Assembly: GCF_030143245.1 (NCBI RefSeq)
Contig: NZ_JARJNS010000001.1
Coordinates: 372,001 to 436,000, forward strand
Origin: Rhabdaerophilum sp. SD176
GTDB lineage: Bacteria; Pseudomonadota; Alphaproteobacteria; Rhizobiales; Beijerinckiaceae
Direction: 5' to 3'
Length of the DNA: 64,000 nucleotides
Part shown: piece by piece, positions 1-9,962 of the stretch
Layout: the number at the start of each line of letters is the position of its first letter
Numbering within the stretch: position 1 is the stretch's first letter
Program-made: the position numbers and the translations under genes
The notes under the pieces: model-generated
Seen by the model: only the letters and a program-made list of their open reading frames with translations
Told to the model about the DNA's origin: nothing
The model's database searches: none

Positions 1-1952
1 GCCGCAGAGATCGATTCCTTCATCACGTCACGCAGGTTGCCCGTGACAGTCATCTTGCCCTTGCCGGGCATCATGACGCCTTCAATGGTCAGCAATTCGC
101 CACCGACCTCGGTCCAGGCGAGGCCCGTGACTACGCCGACCTGATCTTCGGCCTCGACCTCGCCATAGCGATACTTGGCCGGGCCGAGATAGGATTCGAC
201 CTTGGCCTCGTCGATGACGACCGCCTTGACCGGGTTGTCGGTGCCGGCTGCCAGCAGGATCTCCTTGACGGCCTTGCGGACGAGGTTGGAGATCTCGCGC
301 TCGAGATTGCGGACGCCGCTTTCGCGGGTGTAGCGCCGCACCAGAAGCAGAAGGGCTTCGGGCGTGATGCTCCATTCCGAGGCATCGAGGCCGTGCTTCT
401 TCAGCGAGTTCGGGATGAGATGCTTGCGGGCGATCTCGGCCTTCTCGTCTTCTGTATAGCCGGCGATGCGGATGATCTCCATCCGGTCCATCAGCGGGCC
501 CGGAATGTTGAGCGTGTTCGCCGTCGTCACGAACATCACGTTCGACAGGTCATAATCGACCTCGAGATAATGGTCGTTGAACGTCGTGTTCTGCTCCGGA
601 TCCAGCACTTCCAGCAGCGCCGAGGACGGATCACCCCGGAAATCCATGCCCATCTTGTCGATCTCGTCGAGCAGGAAGAGAGGGTTCGAGGTCTTCGTCT
701 TGCGCAGGCTCTGGATGATCTTGCCCGGCATCGAGCCGATATAGGTCCGGCGATGGCCCCGGATCTCGGCCTCGTCCCGCACGCCGCCCAGGCTCATCCG
801 GATGAATTCACGCCCGGTGGACTTGGCGATCGACTTGCCGAGCGAGGTCTTGCCGACACCCGGCGGGCCGACAAGGCACAGGATCGGCCCGGTCAGCTTG
901 TTCGCGCGGCTCTGGACCGCGAGATACTCGACGATCCGGTCCTTGACCTTGTCGAGGCCGAAATGGTCGGCATCGAGGACTTCCTGAGCCAGCCGCAGGT
1001 CCTTCTTGACCTTCGACTTCTTGCCCCAGGGCAGCGAGAGCATCCAGTCGAGGTAGTTGCGCACAACGGTGGCTTCCGCCGACATCGGCGACATCTGCCG
1101 GAGCTTGCGCAATTCATGGTTCGACTTGTCGCGCGCCTCTTTCGAGAGCTTGGTCCGCGCGATCTTGTCCTCCAGTTCGGCCAGCTCGTCCTTGCCGTCC
1201 TCGTCGCCGAGTTCCTTCTGGATCGCCTTGATCTGCTCGTTGAGGTAATATTCGCGCTGGGTCTTCTCCATCTGGCGCTTGACGCGCGTGCGGATGCGCT
1301 TCTCGACCTGCAGGACCGAGATCTCGCTCTCCATCAGGCCGAGCACCTTCTCGAGGCGGCGCGCCACCTTGGTGATCTCCAGCACGGCCTGCTTGTCGGC
1401 GATCTTCACCGCGAGATGCGAGGCGACGGTATCCGCCAGCTTGGCATAATCCTCGATACCGGCAATGGTCGAGACCACATCCGGCGAGACCTTCTTGTTC
1501 AGCTTGGCATAGCCCTCGAACTCGCTGGTCACCGAGCGCGCGAGCGCCTCGATCTCCACCGGGTCGCTGTAATCCTCCTCGAGCACGGTCACTTCGGCTT
1601 CGAGGAAATTCTCGTTCGCGACGATATCGGCACGCCGGGCCCGGCTCACGCCTTCGACGAGCACCTTCACTGTGCCATCGGGCAGCTTGAGCAGCTGCAG
1701 CACCGTGGCAAGGCTGCCGATCTGGTAGATCTGGTCAGCCGCCGGGTCATCATCGGTGGCGTTGAACTGCGTCGCCAGCAGGATGTGGCGGTCGCTCCGC
1801 ATCACCTCTTCCAGCGCCTTGATCGATTTCTCGCGGCCGACAAAGAGCGGCACGATCATGTGCGGGAAAACGACAATATCCCGCAGCGGCAGCACCGGAA
1901 CAACTTCCGTGGAGCCCGGAACGGGGGTGGCACGCTTCTTGTCAGCGCTCAT
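1..1952 (-). CDS. lon: ATP-dependent protease La (Lon), C-terminus beyond window
   Basis: Lon is a cytosolic AAA+ serine protease that degrades misfolded and regulatory proteins. About 650 codons are present: the N-terminal substrate-binding domain begins with MSADKKRATPVPG and a VLPLRDIVVFP motif, then the AAA+ module carries Walker A GPPGVGKT at residues 362-369. The window ends near GNLRDVMKES, just before the region that holds the catalytic Ser-Lys dyad, so roughly 150 residues are missing and activity cannot be judged. The ATG at 1952 has AGAGGA seven bases upstream. It lies downstream of clpX on the same strand, but a strong clpX terminator separates them, so lon probably has its own promoter in the 389-bp gap. 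Confidence 0.97.
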   Translation of the reverse strand, partial: MSADKKRATPVPGSTEVVPVLPLRDIVVFPHMIVPLFVGREKSIKALEEVMRSDRHILLATQFNATDDDPAADQIYQIGSLATVLQLLKLPDGTVKVLVEGVSRARRADIVANENFLEAEVTVLEEDYSDPVEIEALARSVTSEFEGYAKLNKKVSPDVVSTIAGIEDYAKLADTVASHLAVKIADKQAVLEITKVARRLEKVLGLMESEISVLQVEKRIRTRVKRQMEKTQREYYLNEQIKAIQKELGDEDGKDELAELEDKIARTKLSKEARDKSNHELRKLRQMSPMSAEATVVRNYLDWMLSLPWGKKSKVKKDLRLAQEVLDADHFGLDKVKDRIVEYLAVQSRANKLTGPILCLVGPPGVGKTSLGKSIAKSTGREFIRMSLGGVRDEAEIRGHRRTYIGSMPGKIIQSLRKTKTSNPLFLLDEIDKMGMDFRGDPSSALLEVLDPEQNTTFNDHYLEVDYDLSNVMFVTTANTLNIPGPLMDRMEIIRIAGYTEDEKAEIARKHLIPNSLKKHGLDASEWSITPEALLLLVRRYTRESGVRNLEREISNLVRKAVKEILLAAGTDNPVKAVVIDEAKVESYLGPAKYRYGEVEAEDQVGVVTGLAWTEVGGELLTIEGVMMPGKGKMTVTGNLRDVMKESISA

Positions 1953-2341
1953 CGCTTGGTCCTCTGTTCAGGTCGCCCGCGCCGGACAGCCCTTGCGGGG
2001 CGGGACGGCGAAGTGGCACGACCCCCGGTCATGCCGGGAATGCTGGGGCCGGGCTCCTTCCGGAGTTTCGCTTCCGCCACCCTCTCGATCCGCGATGGGC
2101 GACAGTCGAAACAGGCCCTGTCGGCACCTGCCCGATCCACTCGTTATCGTCAACGTGGTGTCGATTCGTCCGCTATGCAAGGGCATCAACCCAACCGCGA
2201 TAAATTCCCGCAGCTTGCCCCCGTCTTGCGTCCGGCATGACACCGCGCCTTGCAGGTCCGGCCCTGCGCAGCGGCGGGAACCGGACACAAAAAGACGGAC
2301 GGGCGTGCCCGTCCGTCCTGTCATTCTGGCACGGGCGATGG
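1953..2341. other. lon-clpX intergenic region
   Basis: This 389-bp gap holds the clpX terminator at its right end and must contain the lon promoter. I looked for a sigma-32-like heat-shock promoter on the minus strand and found none I would defend. The reading frames that cross the gap have no ribosome binding site and resemble no family I know. Confidence 0.6.
2289..2317 (-). terminator. Rho-independent terminator of clpX
   Basis: Read on the minus strand, an 11-bp perfect stem (GACGGACGGGC against its complement, 2-base apparent loop) is followed directly by TTTTTG. It lies 25 bp past the clpX stop codon, so it should separate clpX from lon. Confidence 0.9.
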
Positions 2342-3607
2342 TCAGGCGCTGGCTTCCAGTGCCTCTTCCTTCCGCTCGCCATAGATGTAGAGCGGTTTGG
2401 CCTTGCCCTCGATGACTTCCGCCCCGACAACCACCTGCTCCACCCCATCAAGGCCCGGAAGGTCGAACATCGTGTCGAGCAGGGTGCCCTCCATGATCGA
2501 TCGCAGGCCGCGCGCGCCGGTTTTCCGTTCGATCGCCTTGCGGGCAACCACGGAAAGCGCGTCATCATTGAAGGTCAGCTCGACATCTTCCATCTCGAAC
2601 AGCCGCTGATACTGCTTGACCAGCGCGTTCTTCGGTTCGGTCAGGATGCGCTTCAGCGCATCCTCGTCGAGATCCTCGAGCGTTGCGATGACCGGCAGGC
2701 GGCCGATGAATTCCGGGATAAGCCCGAATTTCAGCAGGTCCTCCGGCTCAACCTGGCGGAACACCTCGCCGACGCGCCGGTCATCCGGCGCCTCGACCTT
2801 GGCACCGAAGCCGATCGACGTGCCCTTCCCGCGCGAGGAGATGATCTTTTCGAGACCGGCAAAGGCGCCGCCGCAGATGAAGAGGATGTTGGTCGTGTCC
2901 ACCTGCAGGAATTCCTGCTGCGGATGCTTGCGGCCGCCCTGCGGCGGAACCGAGGCCACAGTGCCTTCCATGATCTTCAGCAGCGCCTGCTGCACACCCT
3001 CGCCCGATACGTCGCGGGTAATCGAGGGATTGTCCGACTTGCGGCTGATCTTGTCGATCTCGTCGATATAGACGATGCCGCGCTGCGCCCGCTCGACATT
3101 GTAGTCGGCGGCCTGGAGCAGCTTCAGGATGATGTTCTCGACATCCTCGCCGACATAGCCGGCCTCGGTCAGTGTCGTGGCATCGGCCATGGTGAACGGC
3201 ACGTCGAGGATGCGCGCCAGCGTCTGGGCGAGATAGGTCTTGCCGCAGCCGGTCGGGCCGACGAGCAGGATGTTCGACTTCGCCAGTTCGATATCGTTGT
3301 GCTTGGTCGCGTGGTTCAGGCGCTTGTAGTGGTTATGCACCGCCACCGCGAGCACGCGCTTCGCATAGAACTGGCCGATCACGTAATCGTCGAGGATCTT
3401 GGCGATCTCCTTCGGCGTCGGCACGCCGTCCTTCGCCTTGACCAGGGTCTTCGATTCCTCGCGGATGATATCCATGCAGAGTTCGACGCATTCATCGCAG
3501 ATGAACACGGTCGGTCCGGCGATGAGTTTGCGAACCTCATGCTGGCTCTTGCCGCAGAAGGAGCAGTACAGCGTGCTCCGGGAATCGCCGCTCTGGGTCT
3601 TGCTCAT
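2342..3607 (-). CDS. clpX: ATP-dependent Clp protease ATP-binding subunit ClpX
   Basis: ClpX is the AAA+ unfoldase that feeds substrates into ClpP. The 421-residue protein has the N-terminal C4 zinc-binding domain (Cys15, Cys18, Cys37, Cys40), Walker A GPTGCGKT at 117-124, a GYVGEDVE pore loop, and an IGF-type ClpP-docking loop in the GTSIGFGA segment. The length matches the family. ATG 3607 has a strong AGGAGG six bases upstream. It follows clpP by 290 bp on the same strand, as in most alphaproteobacteria. That gap leaves room for a separate clpX promoter, but I could not identify one convincingly. Confidence 0.98.
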   Translation of the reverse strand: MSKTQSGDSRSTLYCSFCGKSQHEVRKLIAGPTVFICDECVELCMDIIREESKTLVKAKDGVPTPKEIAKILDDYVIGQFYAKRVLAVAVHNHYKRLNHATKHNDIELAKSNILLVGPTGCGKTYLAQTLARILDVPFTMADATTLTEAGYVGEDVENIILKLLQAADYNVERAQRGIVYIDEIDKISRKSDNPSITRDVSGEGVQQALLKIMEGTVASVPPQGGRKHPQQEFLQVDTTNILFICGGAFAGLEKIISSRGKGTSIGFGAKVEAPDDRRVGEVFRQVEPEDLLKFGLIPEFIGRLPVIATLEDLDEDALKRILTEPKNALVKQYQRLFEMEDVELTFNDDALSVVARKAIERKTGARGLRSIMEGTLLDTMFDLPGLDGVEQVVVGAEVIEGKAKPLYIYGERKEEALEASA

Positions 3608-3897
3608 CGCCTACCTCCTATCCCGGAAGGGCGGGCCCCCGTAACGGGAACCGGGCCTCCGGATCGCGACATGACGTGGCGCGCCATGCCGATAGATGAT
3701 CGGGACACTATCGGACGCGGCCCCCGAACGAAACGTTAATTCGCGGGCCGGCCGATCGTTTGTCCCTGCCAAGGGTAATAACTTGTTCCCGTGTTGCAAG
3801 GGACGGGCCACAAATTAACCCGGCAAACTGCTCCAAAAAGGGTCACGAGCGCTTGAAGGGCGCCGTAACGGTCCAGAATGTCACAGCCCGGGGCGCC

Positions 3898-4533
3898 TTA
3901 CATCGCCTTGGGCGGCTCCGGATCTTCGCTCCGCTTGGTGACAACCTGGTCGATCAGGCCGAATTCCTTGGCCGCATCGGCGGTCATGAAATTGTCGCGC
4001 TCGAGCGCGTTGTGGATGGTGTCGTAATCCTGGCCTGTATGCTGGACATAGATCTCGTTCAGGCGGCGCTTGAGCCCCTCGACTTCCTTGGCATGGATCA
4101 GGATGTCGGTGACCTGGCCCTGGAACCCGCCGGACGGCTGATGCACCATGATCCGCGCATTCGGCAGGGCGAAGCGCATGCCCTTCTGGCCCGCTGTGAG
4201 CAGGAGCGAGCCCATCGATGCCGCCTGCCCCATGCAGAGCGTGGTCACCGGGCAGCGGATGAACTGCATCGTGTCGTAGATCGAGAGCCCCGACGTCACC
4301 ACCCCGCCCGGCGAGTTGATATACATCGAGATTTCCTTCTTCGGGTTGTCGGCCTCGAGGAAGAGCAGCTGCGCCACGATCAGGCTGGCCATGCCATCCT
4401 CGACCGGACCATTGAGGAAAATGATGCGCTCGCGCAGCAGACGGGAGAAGATGTCGAAGGCGCGTTCGCCCCGGCTCGATTGCTCGATCACCATCGGGAC
4501 GAGGGAATTGTAGGTCTCAATCGGATCTTTCAT
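3898..4533 (-). CDS. clpP: ATP-dependent Clp protease proteolytic subunit ClpP
   Basis: This is the serine peptidase barrel partner of ClpX and ClpA. The protein has 211 residues, with the catalytic triad at Ser106 (GQAASMGS), His131 (MVHQPSGG) and Asp180 (ERDNF), all in the expected spacing. I chose the start at [13 protein letters not shown] (4533), preceded by GAGGCG; an extension of 20 codons upstream is rich in Arg and Thr and unlike the family. The context tig-clpP-clpX-lon is the classical quality-control cluster, although here a transporter gene separates tig from clpP. Confidence 0.97.
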   Translation of the reverse strand: MKDPIETYNSLVPMVIEQSSRGERAFDIFSRLLRERIIFLNGPVEDGMASLIVAQLLFLEADNPKKEISMYINSPGGVVTSGLSIYDTMQFIRCPVTTLCMGQAASMGSLLLTAGQKGMRFALPNARIMVHQPSGGFQGQVTDILIHAKEVEGLKRRLNEIYVQHTGQDYDTIHNALERDNFMTADAAKEFGLIDQVVTKRSEDPEPPKAM

Positions 4534-4634
4534 GATCGCCTCAGTTTCGTCGCGGCGATGACGTCGCCGATTCGTGCCGGAATTGCCTGTCACAGATAGA
4601 GATTGCCCCGCCCGCTGAAAAGGGCGGAGCGGAT

Positions 4635-5843
4635 TCAGCGTGAATCGGGGCGGAAGCGGAAGGCCAGAAGCATGGCCCAGCCGAGAAGCAGACCCCAGAA
4701 GGCGCCGCCGATTCCGAAAAGCGTCAGCCCGGATGCCGTGGCGAGGAAGGTCAGCAGCGCGGGAATGCGCGCCTCCTCATCCTCGAGGGCGCCGCGCAGG
4801 GCCGCACCGAAGGCCGGGATGAGGGCAAGCCCGGCCGCGGCCTCGACCAGCACCGGCGAGGCCCTGAGGACCAGCGCAGCGGCCATCGCCGCGAGCCCCG
4901 CCAGCAGGATATAGCCGAGGCCGGCCGCGATCGTGGCGATGTAGCGCCGTGCGGGATCCGGATGGGCCTCCGGGCCAGCGCAGAGCGCTGCCGTGATGGC
5001 CGCATAGTTGATCGGCGGGGCACCCGCCAGCGCGGTTGCGACCGTTGTGGCCCCGGTCGCGGCGAGCCCCTGCCTCAGCGACGGGCGATAGCCGAATGTC
5101 GTCAGCACGGCATAGCCCGTGATGTTCTGCGAGGCCATGGTCACCACGAAAAGCGGCAGGGCGAGCCCCAGCAGCGCTTCGACCGAGAAGGTCGGTACGA
5201 CAAGCACGAGGCCGGGCCAGCGGAACGCCTCGCCGCCCCCGCCCTGCAGAACGACACCGCCCAGCGCGATTGCCACGGCTGCCGGAACGGCCCAGAGCCG
5301 CGCGAACCGCATCAGGACCAGCCAGGTCGCGAGAATGGCCAGCCCGAGGAGAGGCATGTCCCGCACGGCAATGAACGGCGCGAGGCAGAGCTTGAGCAGG
5401 ATTCCCGCCAGCATGGCATTGGCGATGGTTTTCGGGATCGCCTGCACAAGGCGGACAAGCGGCGTCCAGAACCCCGCCAGAACGATCAGCAGCCCGACGA
5501 CAACAAAGGCACCGATCGCGGCCGGAAAGCCACCGGGGAGAATGCCCATCGTGGCCATGAAGGCGAGGCCCGGCGTCGTCCAGGCGATGCTGATCGGCAT
5601 TCGGCTCGACAGGCTGAGCGCGATGGCAACCACACCCTTTGCCAGCCCCACCACCAGCAGCCCGGAGGCGATCTCGGCCTCGGAGGCGCCCATCGCCGCC
5701 AGCCCCTTGATCAGGATGGCGACCGCGCTGGCATAGCCGACCACCGAGATAACCAGCCCCTGCACCGTGGCCTGGATCGAGAAATCGGCCAGCAGCCGGG
5801 CAAGGCCCTGCCGGCTCTCGGGCGCAGTTTCCGGCATGGTCAT
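4635..5843 (-). CDS. benE: Benzoate/H+ symporter BenE family transporter
   Basis: This is a polytopic inner-membrane protein of about 402 residues resembling the BenE family, which carries aromatic acids with protons. About a dozen hydrophobic segments run through it, with the family-like stretches [13 protein letters not shown] and [18 protein letters not shown]. The start is ATG 5843 or ATG 5837, both just downstream of GAGAAGG; the in-frame TTG at 5858 lies upstream of that ribosome binding site and is unlikely. No benzoate-catabolic genes lie nearby, so the real substrate is unknown. Its position between clpP and tig, on the same strand, breaks the usual cluster and looks like a later insertion. 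Confidence 0.85.
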   Translation of the reverse strand: MTMPETAPESRQGLARLLADFSIQATVQGLVISVVGYASAVAILIKGLAAMGASEAEIASGLLVVGLAKGVVAIALSLSSRMPISIAWTTPGLAFMATMGILPGGFPAAIGAFVVVGLLIVLAGFWTPLVRLVQAIPKTIANAMLAGILLKLCLAPFIAVRDMPLLGLAILATWLVLMRFARLWAVPAAVAIALGGVVLQGGGGEAFRWPGLVLVVPTFSVEALLGLALPLFVVTMASQNITGYAVLTTFGYRPSLRQGLAATGATTVATALAGAPPINYAAITAALCAGPEAHPDPARRYIATIAAGLGYILLAGLAAMAAALVLRASPVLVEAAAGLALIPAFGAALRGALEDEEARIPALLTFLATASGLTLFGIGGAFWGLLLGWAMLLAFRFRPDSR

Positions 5844-5957
5844 GCCCCTTCTCAGCAAGACGCCGCCCGGTCGGGGGCGGCGTGATGTCGAACCTGCCGG
5901 CGGGAAACCCGCCCGGCACCTGTTCTTGAACCAGGAGGACCCGGTTTGAACGGGCCT

Positions 5958-5990
5958 CGGGTCACTCGGCCTTTCGGGTCACTCGGCCTT
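5958..5990. repeat. 16-bp tandem duplication at the tig stop codon
   Basis: The sequence CGGGTCACTCGGCCTT occurs twice with a 17-bp period (5958-5973 and 5975-5990). One copy contains the tig stop codon and the other lies just downstream of it. It looks like a local slippage duplication that does not alter the protein. Confidence 0.8.
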
Positions 5991-7373
5991 CTTGGCCTTG
6001 GCCTTCTTCGGCTTTTCGGCCTTTTCCTCGGCTTCCGGCACGTCATCATCCATCAGCTCGGCACGGGTCACGCGCTTGTCGGTGATCTTCAGGCCCATCA
6101 GGATCAGGTCAATGACCTTTTCCTCGAAGAGCGGGGCGCGGATCTGCGCCAGGGCCTCGGGGTTCTTCGTGAAATATTCGAAGACCTGCTTTTCCTGGCC
6201 GGGGAAGGAGCGGGCGCGGGCGATCAGCGCATCGCGTATCTCGCTTTCCTCGATCTTGACGTTCGACTTGGCGCCGATCTCAGCGAGGACGAGGCCGAGC
6301 CGGACGCGGCGGGCCGCGATCGTGCGATACTCCTCGCGGGCCTTCTCTTCTTCGCCCTCGCCGAAGGATTGACCGGAGCGGGCCATGTCGGCGGTGAGCT
6401 GGCGCCACACGGTCGAGAATTCCTCCTCGAGCATGGTCGAGGGCAGGTCGAACGTGTAGATCTTGTCGAGGCCATCGAGAAGCTGGCGCTTCATCTTCTG
6501 GCGCGTCTGCTCGGTCATCTCTTCCAGGATCGACGCCCGAACGGCATCGCGCAGCTTCTCGACATCGTCGAGGCCGAACTTCTTGGCCAGTTCGTCATCG
6601 ATCGCCTGGTCGCCCGGCGCCTGGATTTCCTGCACGGTCACGGCAAATTCCGCCGCCTTGCCCGCGAGTTCGCGCGCCTGATACAGCTCGGGGAACATGG
6701 TCTTGACGACCTTCTGCTCGCCCTTCTTGGCACCGACCAGCTGCTCCTCGAAGCCCGGGATGAACTGGCCCGAGCCGATGATCAGGTCGACACCCTCTGC
6801 CGTGCCGCCCTCGAAGGCGACGCCGTCGATCGTGCCGACGAAATCGATCGTCAGCTTGTCGCCATCCTGCGCCTTGTCGTTGGCGCCGCGCGGCGAATAC
6901 GGCCGGTTGGCCGCTGCCATGCGCTGGATTGAGGAATCAATGTCTTCCTGTGCGATCTCGGCGACCTCACGGATGATCTCGATGGCAGAATGGTCGGCAA
7001 TTTCGATCTTCGGCAGAACCTCGACATCGACCGAGAAGTCGAGATCGGCCTTGCCGGCCAGAACCTGTTCGATCACCGTCTGGTCTTCGGTGAAATTGAT
7101 CTTCGGCTCCGACGCGAGGCGGATGTCATGCTCCTCGACGATTTTCTTGTTGGCATCGTTCACGGCGTTCTGGACAACATCGGCCATGACCGACTTGCCA
7201 TAAACGCGCCGGAGATGCGCAACCGGCACCTTGCCCGGGCGGAACCCGTTGAGATTGACACGCTCGCGGAGCGTCTCGAGTTCGCTTTCGAAGCGGCTGC
7301 CCAGATCGGCGGCGGCGATGACCACCTTGAACTGGCGCTTGAGCCCTTCGGCGAGGGTTTGAGTGACCTGCAT
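5979..7373 (-). CDS. tig: Trigger factor (ribosome-associated chaperone and PPIase)
   Basis: Trigger factor binds nascent chains at the ribosome exit tunnel. The 464-residue protein begins MQVTQTLAEGLKRQF and has the ribosome-docking signature GFRPGKVP near residue 45. The central FKBP-type peptidyl-prolyl isomerase domain (GDKLTIDFVGTIDG to QFIPGFEEQLVG) and a helical C-terminal substrate domain follow. The C-terminus is acidic then Lys/Ala-rich (KAEKPKKAKAKKAE), common in alphaproteobacteria. I preferred ATG 7373 with AAGG six bases upstream over the TTG two codons earlier. It lies directly downstream of tRNA-Leu on the same strand. Confidence 0.97.
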   Translation of the reverse strand: MQVTQTLAEGLKRQFKVVIAAADLGSRFESELETLRERVNLNGFRPGKVPVAHLRRVYGKSVMADVVQNAVNDANKKIVEEHDIRLASEPKINFTEDQTVIEQVLAGKADLDFSVDVEVLPKIEIADHSAIEIIREVAEIAQEDIDSSIQRMAAANRPYSPRGANDKAQDGDKLTIDFVGTIDGVAFEGGTAEGVDLIIGSGQFIPGFEEQLVGAKKGEQKVVKTMFPELYQARELAGKAAEFAVTVQEIQAPGDQAIDDELAKKFGLDDVEKLRDAVRASILEEMTEQTRQKMKRQLLDGLDKIYTFDLPSTMLEEEFSTVWRQLTADMARSGQSFGEGEEEKAREEYRTIAARRVRLGLVLAEIGAKSNVKIEESEIRDALIARARSFPGQEKQVFEYFTKNPEALAQIRAPLFEEKVIDLILMGLKITDKRVTRAELMDDDVPEAEEKAEKPKKAKAKKAE

Positions 7374-7526
7374 GTTCAACCTTAGATATCCGTTCGGGCT
7401 GGTGCCCGTATCAAAACCTGAATGCGTCGCAGCGACGCGTGATGCCGTTTAACGTCCTGTCCGGAACCGCCGAAACCGATCCGGCCCCGAGGAAACCCGG
7501 CCGATCCCGGCAAACGCATTCGGCAC

Positions 7527-7611
7527 TGGTGCGGGCGAAGGGACTCGAACCCCCACGACTTTCGTCACCGGAACCTAAATCCGGCGCGTCTACCAGTTCC
7601 GCCACGCCCGC
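7527..7611 (-). tRNA. tRNA-Leu (anticodon UAG)
   Basis: The minus strand folds as an 85-nt class II tRNA. The 7-bp acceptor stem is GCGGGCG with CGCCCGC, and A plus an encoded CCA form the 3' end. The anticodon stem is CCGGA/TCCGG around loop TTTAGGT, giving anticodon TAG. The variable arm is long, as expected for Leu, and the T-loop GGTTCGAGTCC is canonical. A tRNA-Leu just upstream of tig is a conserved alphaproteobacterial arrangement. Confidence 0.97.
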
Positions 7612-7821
7612 CTACGCTTCCACCGGAATGGAATACGTGACGAGACTGCGAACAGCCTCGCCTGACCAGCGGGCCGCGTCTATATCACGCTTTTCGCCGG
7701 CCGCAGCAAAAATCTGCACGAGCGCACAGGCCGGAACGCCCGCTTGGCCGCCGGGCATCGGGGCTTGACGGGAAGCCGGCATCTTTCGACATAGACGGCG
7801 AGAATGCCCGAAGGAGCGCCC

Positions 7822-9252
7822 GTGCCGAACCCCTCTCCCTTCCGGGGCCTTTCCCGCCGGACCCTGCTGCAGGGCACCGCCTTCGCCGCCCTTGCTCCCG
7901 CTGGTGCAAAAGCCGCCAGCCCGGCCGCGGAAACGCGGTTCCGTCTCCGCGCCGAGGCCGTTTCGCTGCGACTCGGCACGGCCCACCAACCGGAAAGCCC
8001 GATGGCCCGCCTTGTGGCGGTTGATTCCCCCGCACCCGGCATGACGGTCCTCCGTGCGCGGGAGGGCGAGCCCTTCGTGCTGGAAATCGAGAACCGCCTC
8101 GACCAGCCGACGGCCTTCCACTTGCGCGGACTGCGAGGCCTCAATGGCGAGGACGGGATGCCCGGCCTGACCGGCACACCGATCCCGGCGGGCGGCACCG
8201 GCCTGATTCGGGTTCCCGCCCGGCAGAGCGGCACCTTTATCCTCGCGCCAAGCCTCGCCAGCCATGTCGCCGAGCAGAATGCACGCGGCCTGCACGGCGC
8301 GTTGGTGGTCGAGGAGCGCACGCGCCAGTCTTTCGATCTCGACGAGGTGCTGGCCGTTGCCGACTGGCGTCTCGACGGCGAAGGCCGGCTTGCGGGTGAT
8401 TTCAACAGCCGCCGCGATGCCGCGCGGGTCGGCCGGCTCGGCAACCGGCTGACGGCGAACGGGGCGCCGGCGCCCGGCGGCATGGTCGTCAGGCCCAATG
8501 CCCGCCTGCGCATCCGGATGATCAACACCTCGAATGCCAGGATGATCCCGCTCAAGGTCTCCGGCTTCTCGGCCGAGGTCGTCGCCATTGATTCAACGCC
8601 CTGCCAGCCTTTCGATCCCTTGAAGCGCACGGTGATGCTCGCGCCCTCCTCGCGGATCGAGCTGGTGCTGCAGGCGCCGCCCGCAGCCGGCCAGACCGGC
8701 GCGATCGAAGCGAAGATCGGCGAGGGCATCCCGATCTTCACCTACCGGACCGAGGGCGCCCCCCTGCCCCCGCCCTCGCGGACGGCCAGCCTGCCGGATC
8801 CCGGCCTGCCCCCGGCCATCCGCCTGCAGGATGCGGTGCGCGCCGAACTGGCGATCACCGGCGGCGCCGGCACGCAGCCTGCCGATGCCGAACCGGCCGC
8901 CCTCGCCCGGCTCTTCGTGGATCCCGCGCAGATCTTCCGGCTGAATGACGGCAAGGTCGGCGGCTTTTCCGGCAAGCCGCTGGCCAGTCTGAAGCGCGGT
9001 CGCGTGCTCGTGCTGGCACTGGCCAACCGCACGGCCTGGCCGCAGGTCATCGCGGTGCATGGCCATGCCTTCCGCCTGCTTCACGCTTACGATGATGGCT
9101 GGGAGCCCTATTTCCTCGACACGCTCTATCTGGCGCCGGGCACGATCGCCCGCGTTGCGCTGATCGCGGACAATCCCGGCCGATGGGCGATCCGGTCAAC
9201 CATCGCAGAGCATTTCGCCGCCGGCGTCGCGACCTGGTTCGAGGTCACCTGA
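7822..9252 (+). CDS. Tat-exported multicopper-oxidase-fold protein lacking most copper ligands
   Basis: The 476-residue protein has a twin-arginine signal (SRRTLLQG at about residues 11-18) and three cupredoxin-like regions of the multicopper oxidase family. The copper motifs are decayed. The usual HWHG is FHLRG. The second HxH region reads GTFILAPS. The HPxHLHGH region keeps only VHGHAF. The HCHxxxH motif reads IRSTIAEHF. So the type 1 cysteine and most histidines are gone, reminiscent of FtsP/SufI, a copper-free family member that acts in cell division. I chose GTG 7822 because GAAGGAG lies five bases upstream, inside the longer frame from ATG 7804. The likely role is structural or binding in the periplasm; catalysis is unlikely. 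Confidence 0.8.
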   Translation: MPNPSPFRGLSRRTLLQGTAFAALAPAGAKAASPAAETRFRLRAEAVSLRLGTAHQPESPMARLVAVDSPAPGMTVLRAREGEPFVLEIENRLDQPTAFHLRGLRGLNGEDGMPGLTGTPIPAGGTGLIRVPARQSGTFILAPSLASHVAEQNARGLHGALVVEERTRQSFDLDEVLAVADWRLDGEGRLAGDFNSRRDAARVGRLGNRLTANGAPAPGGMVVRPNARLRIRMINTSNARMIPLKVSGFSAEVVAIDSTPCQPFDPLKRTVMLAPSSRIELVLQAPPAAGQTGAIEAKIGEGIPIFTYRTEGAPLPPPSRTASLPDPGLPPAIRLQDAVRAELAITGGAGTQPADAEPAALARLFVDPAQIFRLNDGKVGGFSGKPLASLKRGRVLVLALANRTAWPQVIAVHGHAFRLLHAYDDGWEPYFLDTLYLAPGTIARVALIADNPGRWAIRSTIAEHFAAGVATWFEVT

Positions 9253-9269
9253 CAGGCGTGAAAACATGC

Positions 9270-9286
9270 TGCACATTTTTTGTGCG
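9270..9286. promoter_or_regulatory. Putative NtrC-binding site upstream of glnB
   Basis: The 17-bp element TGCAC-N7-GTGCG matches the NtrC consensus TGCAC-N7-GTGCA at nine of ten arm positions. It lies about 160 bp before the glnB start, where an enhancer would be expected. A GG-N10-GC pair at 9315-9328 could be the -24/-12 elements of a sigma-54 promoter, but its flanks fit poorly. Confidence 0.5.
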
Positions 9287-9418
9287 CAATGTATGTTTTG
9301 TAAACACGGTGCCCGGCCTGTGTGCGGCCAGTGACTTTGTCATGCATCCGGGCCCGCATTTGACCTTCCGGCTATTGACGGCTTTCGGGCTTTCGTGATG
9401 TGTCAGCGCATTCTGTGA

Positions 9419-9787
<369 letters not shown>

Positions 9788-9962
9788 CGCGCCGGCCGCC
9801 CGGGAACCTGGCCGGTTCGGGGCGAGTGCGCGGGTCTGCCGTCTGGCTCTGGCGGCAGGTCCTGATCACTTCAGGGGCCACACCAACGCGCCCGACAGGG
9901 ACGATCAACCGAGTTCTAGCAACTCACACATGAAGTCGAACGGATAAAGGACACGACGCGTT

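Noticed and set aside
393-2240. A 615-codon open frame on the plus strand opposite lon
   Set aside because: Lon on the other strand is unmistakable, and the antisense frame has no recognisable domain.
3860-3900. A possible clpP terminator (GGCGCC arms around the stop)
   Set aside because: The loop would be about 27 nt with no T run, so it is not a credible terminator.
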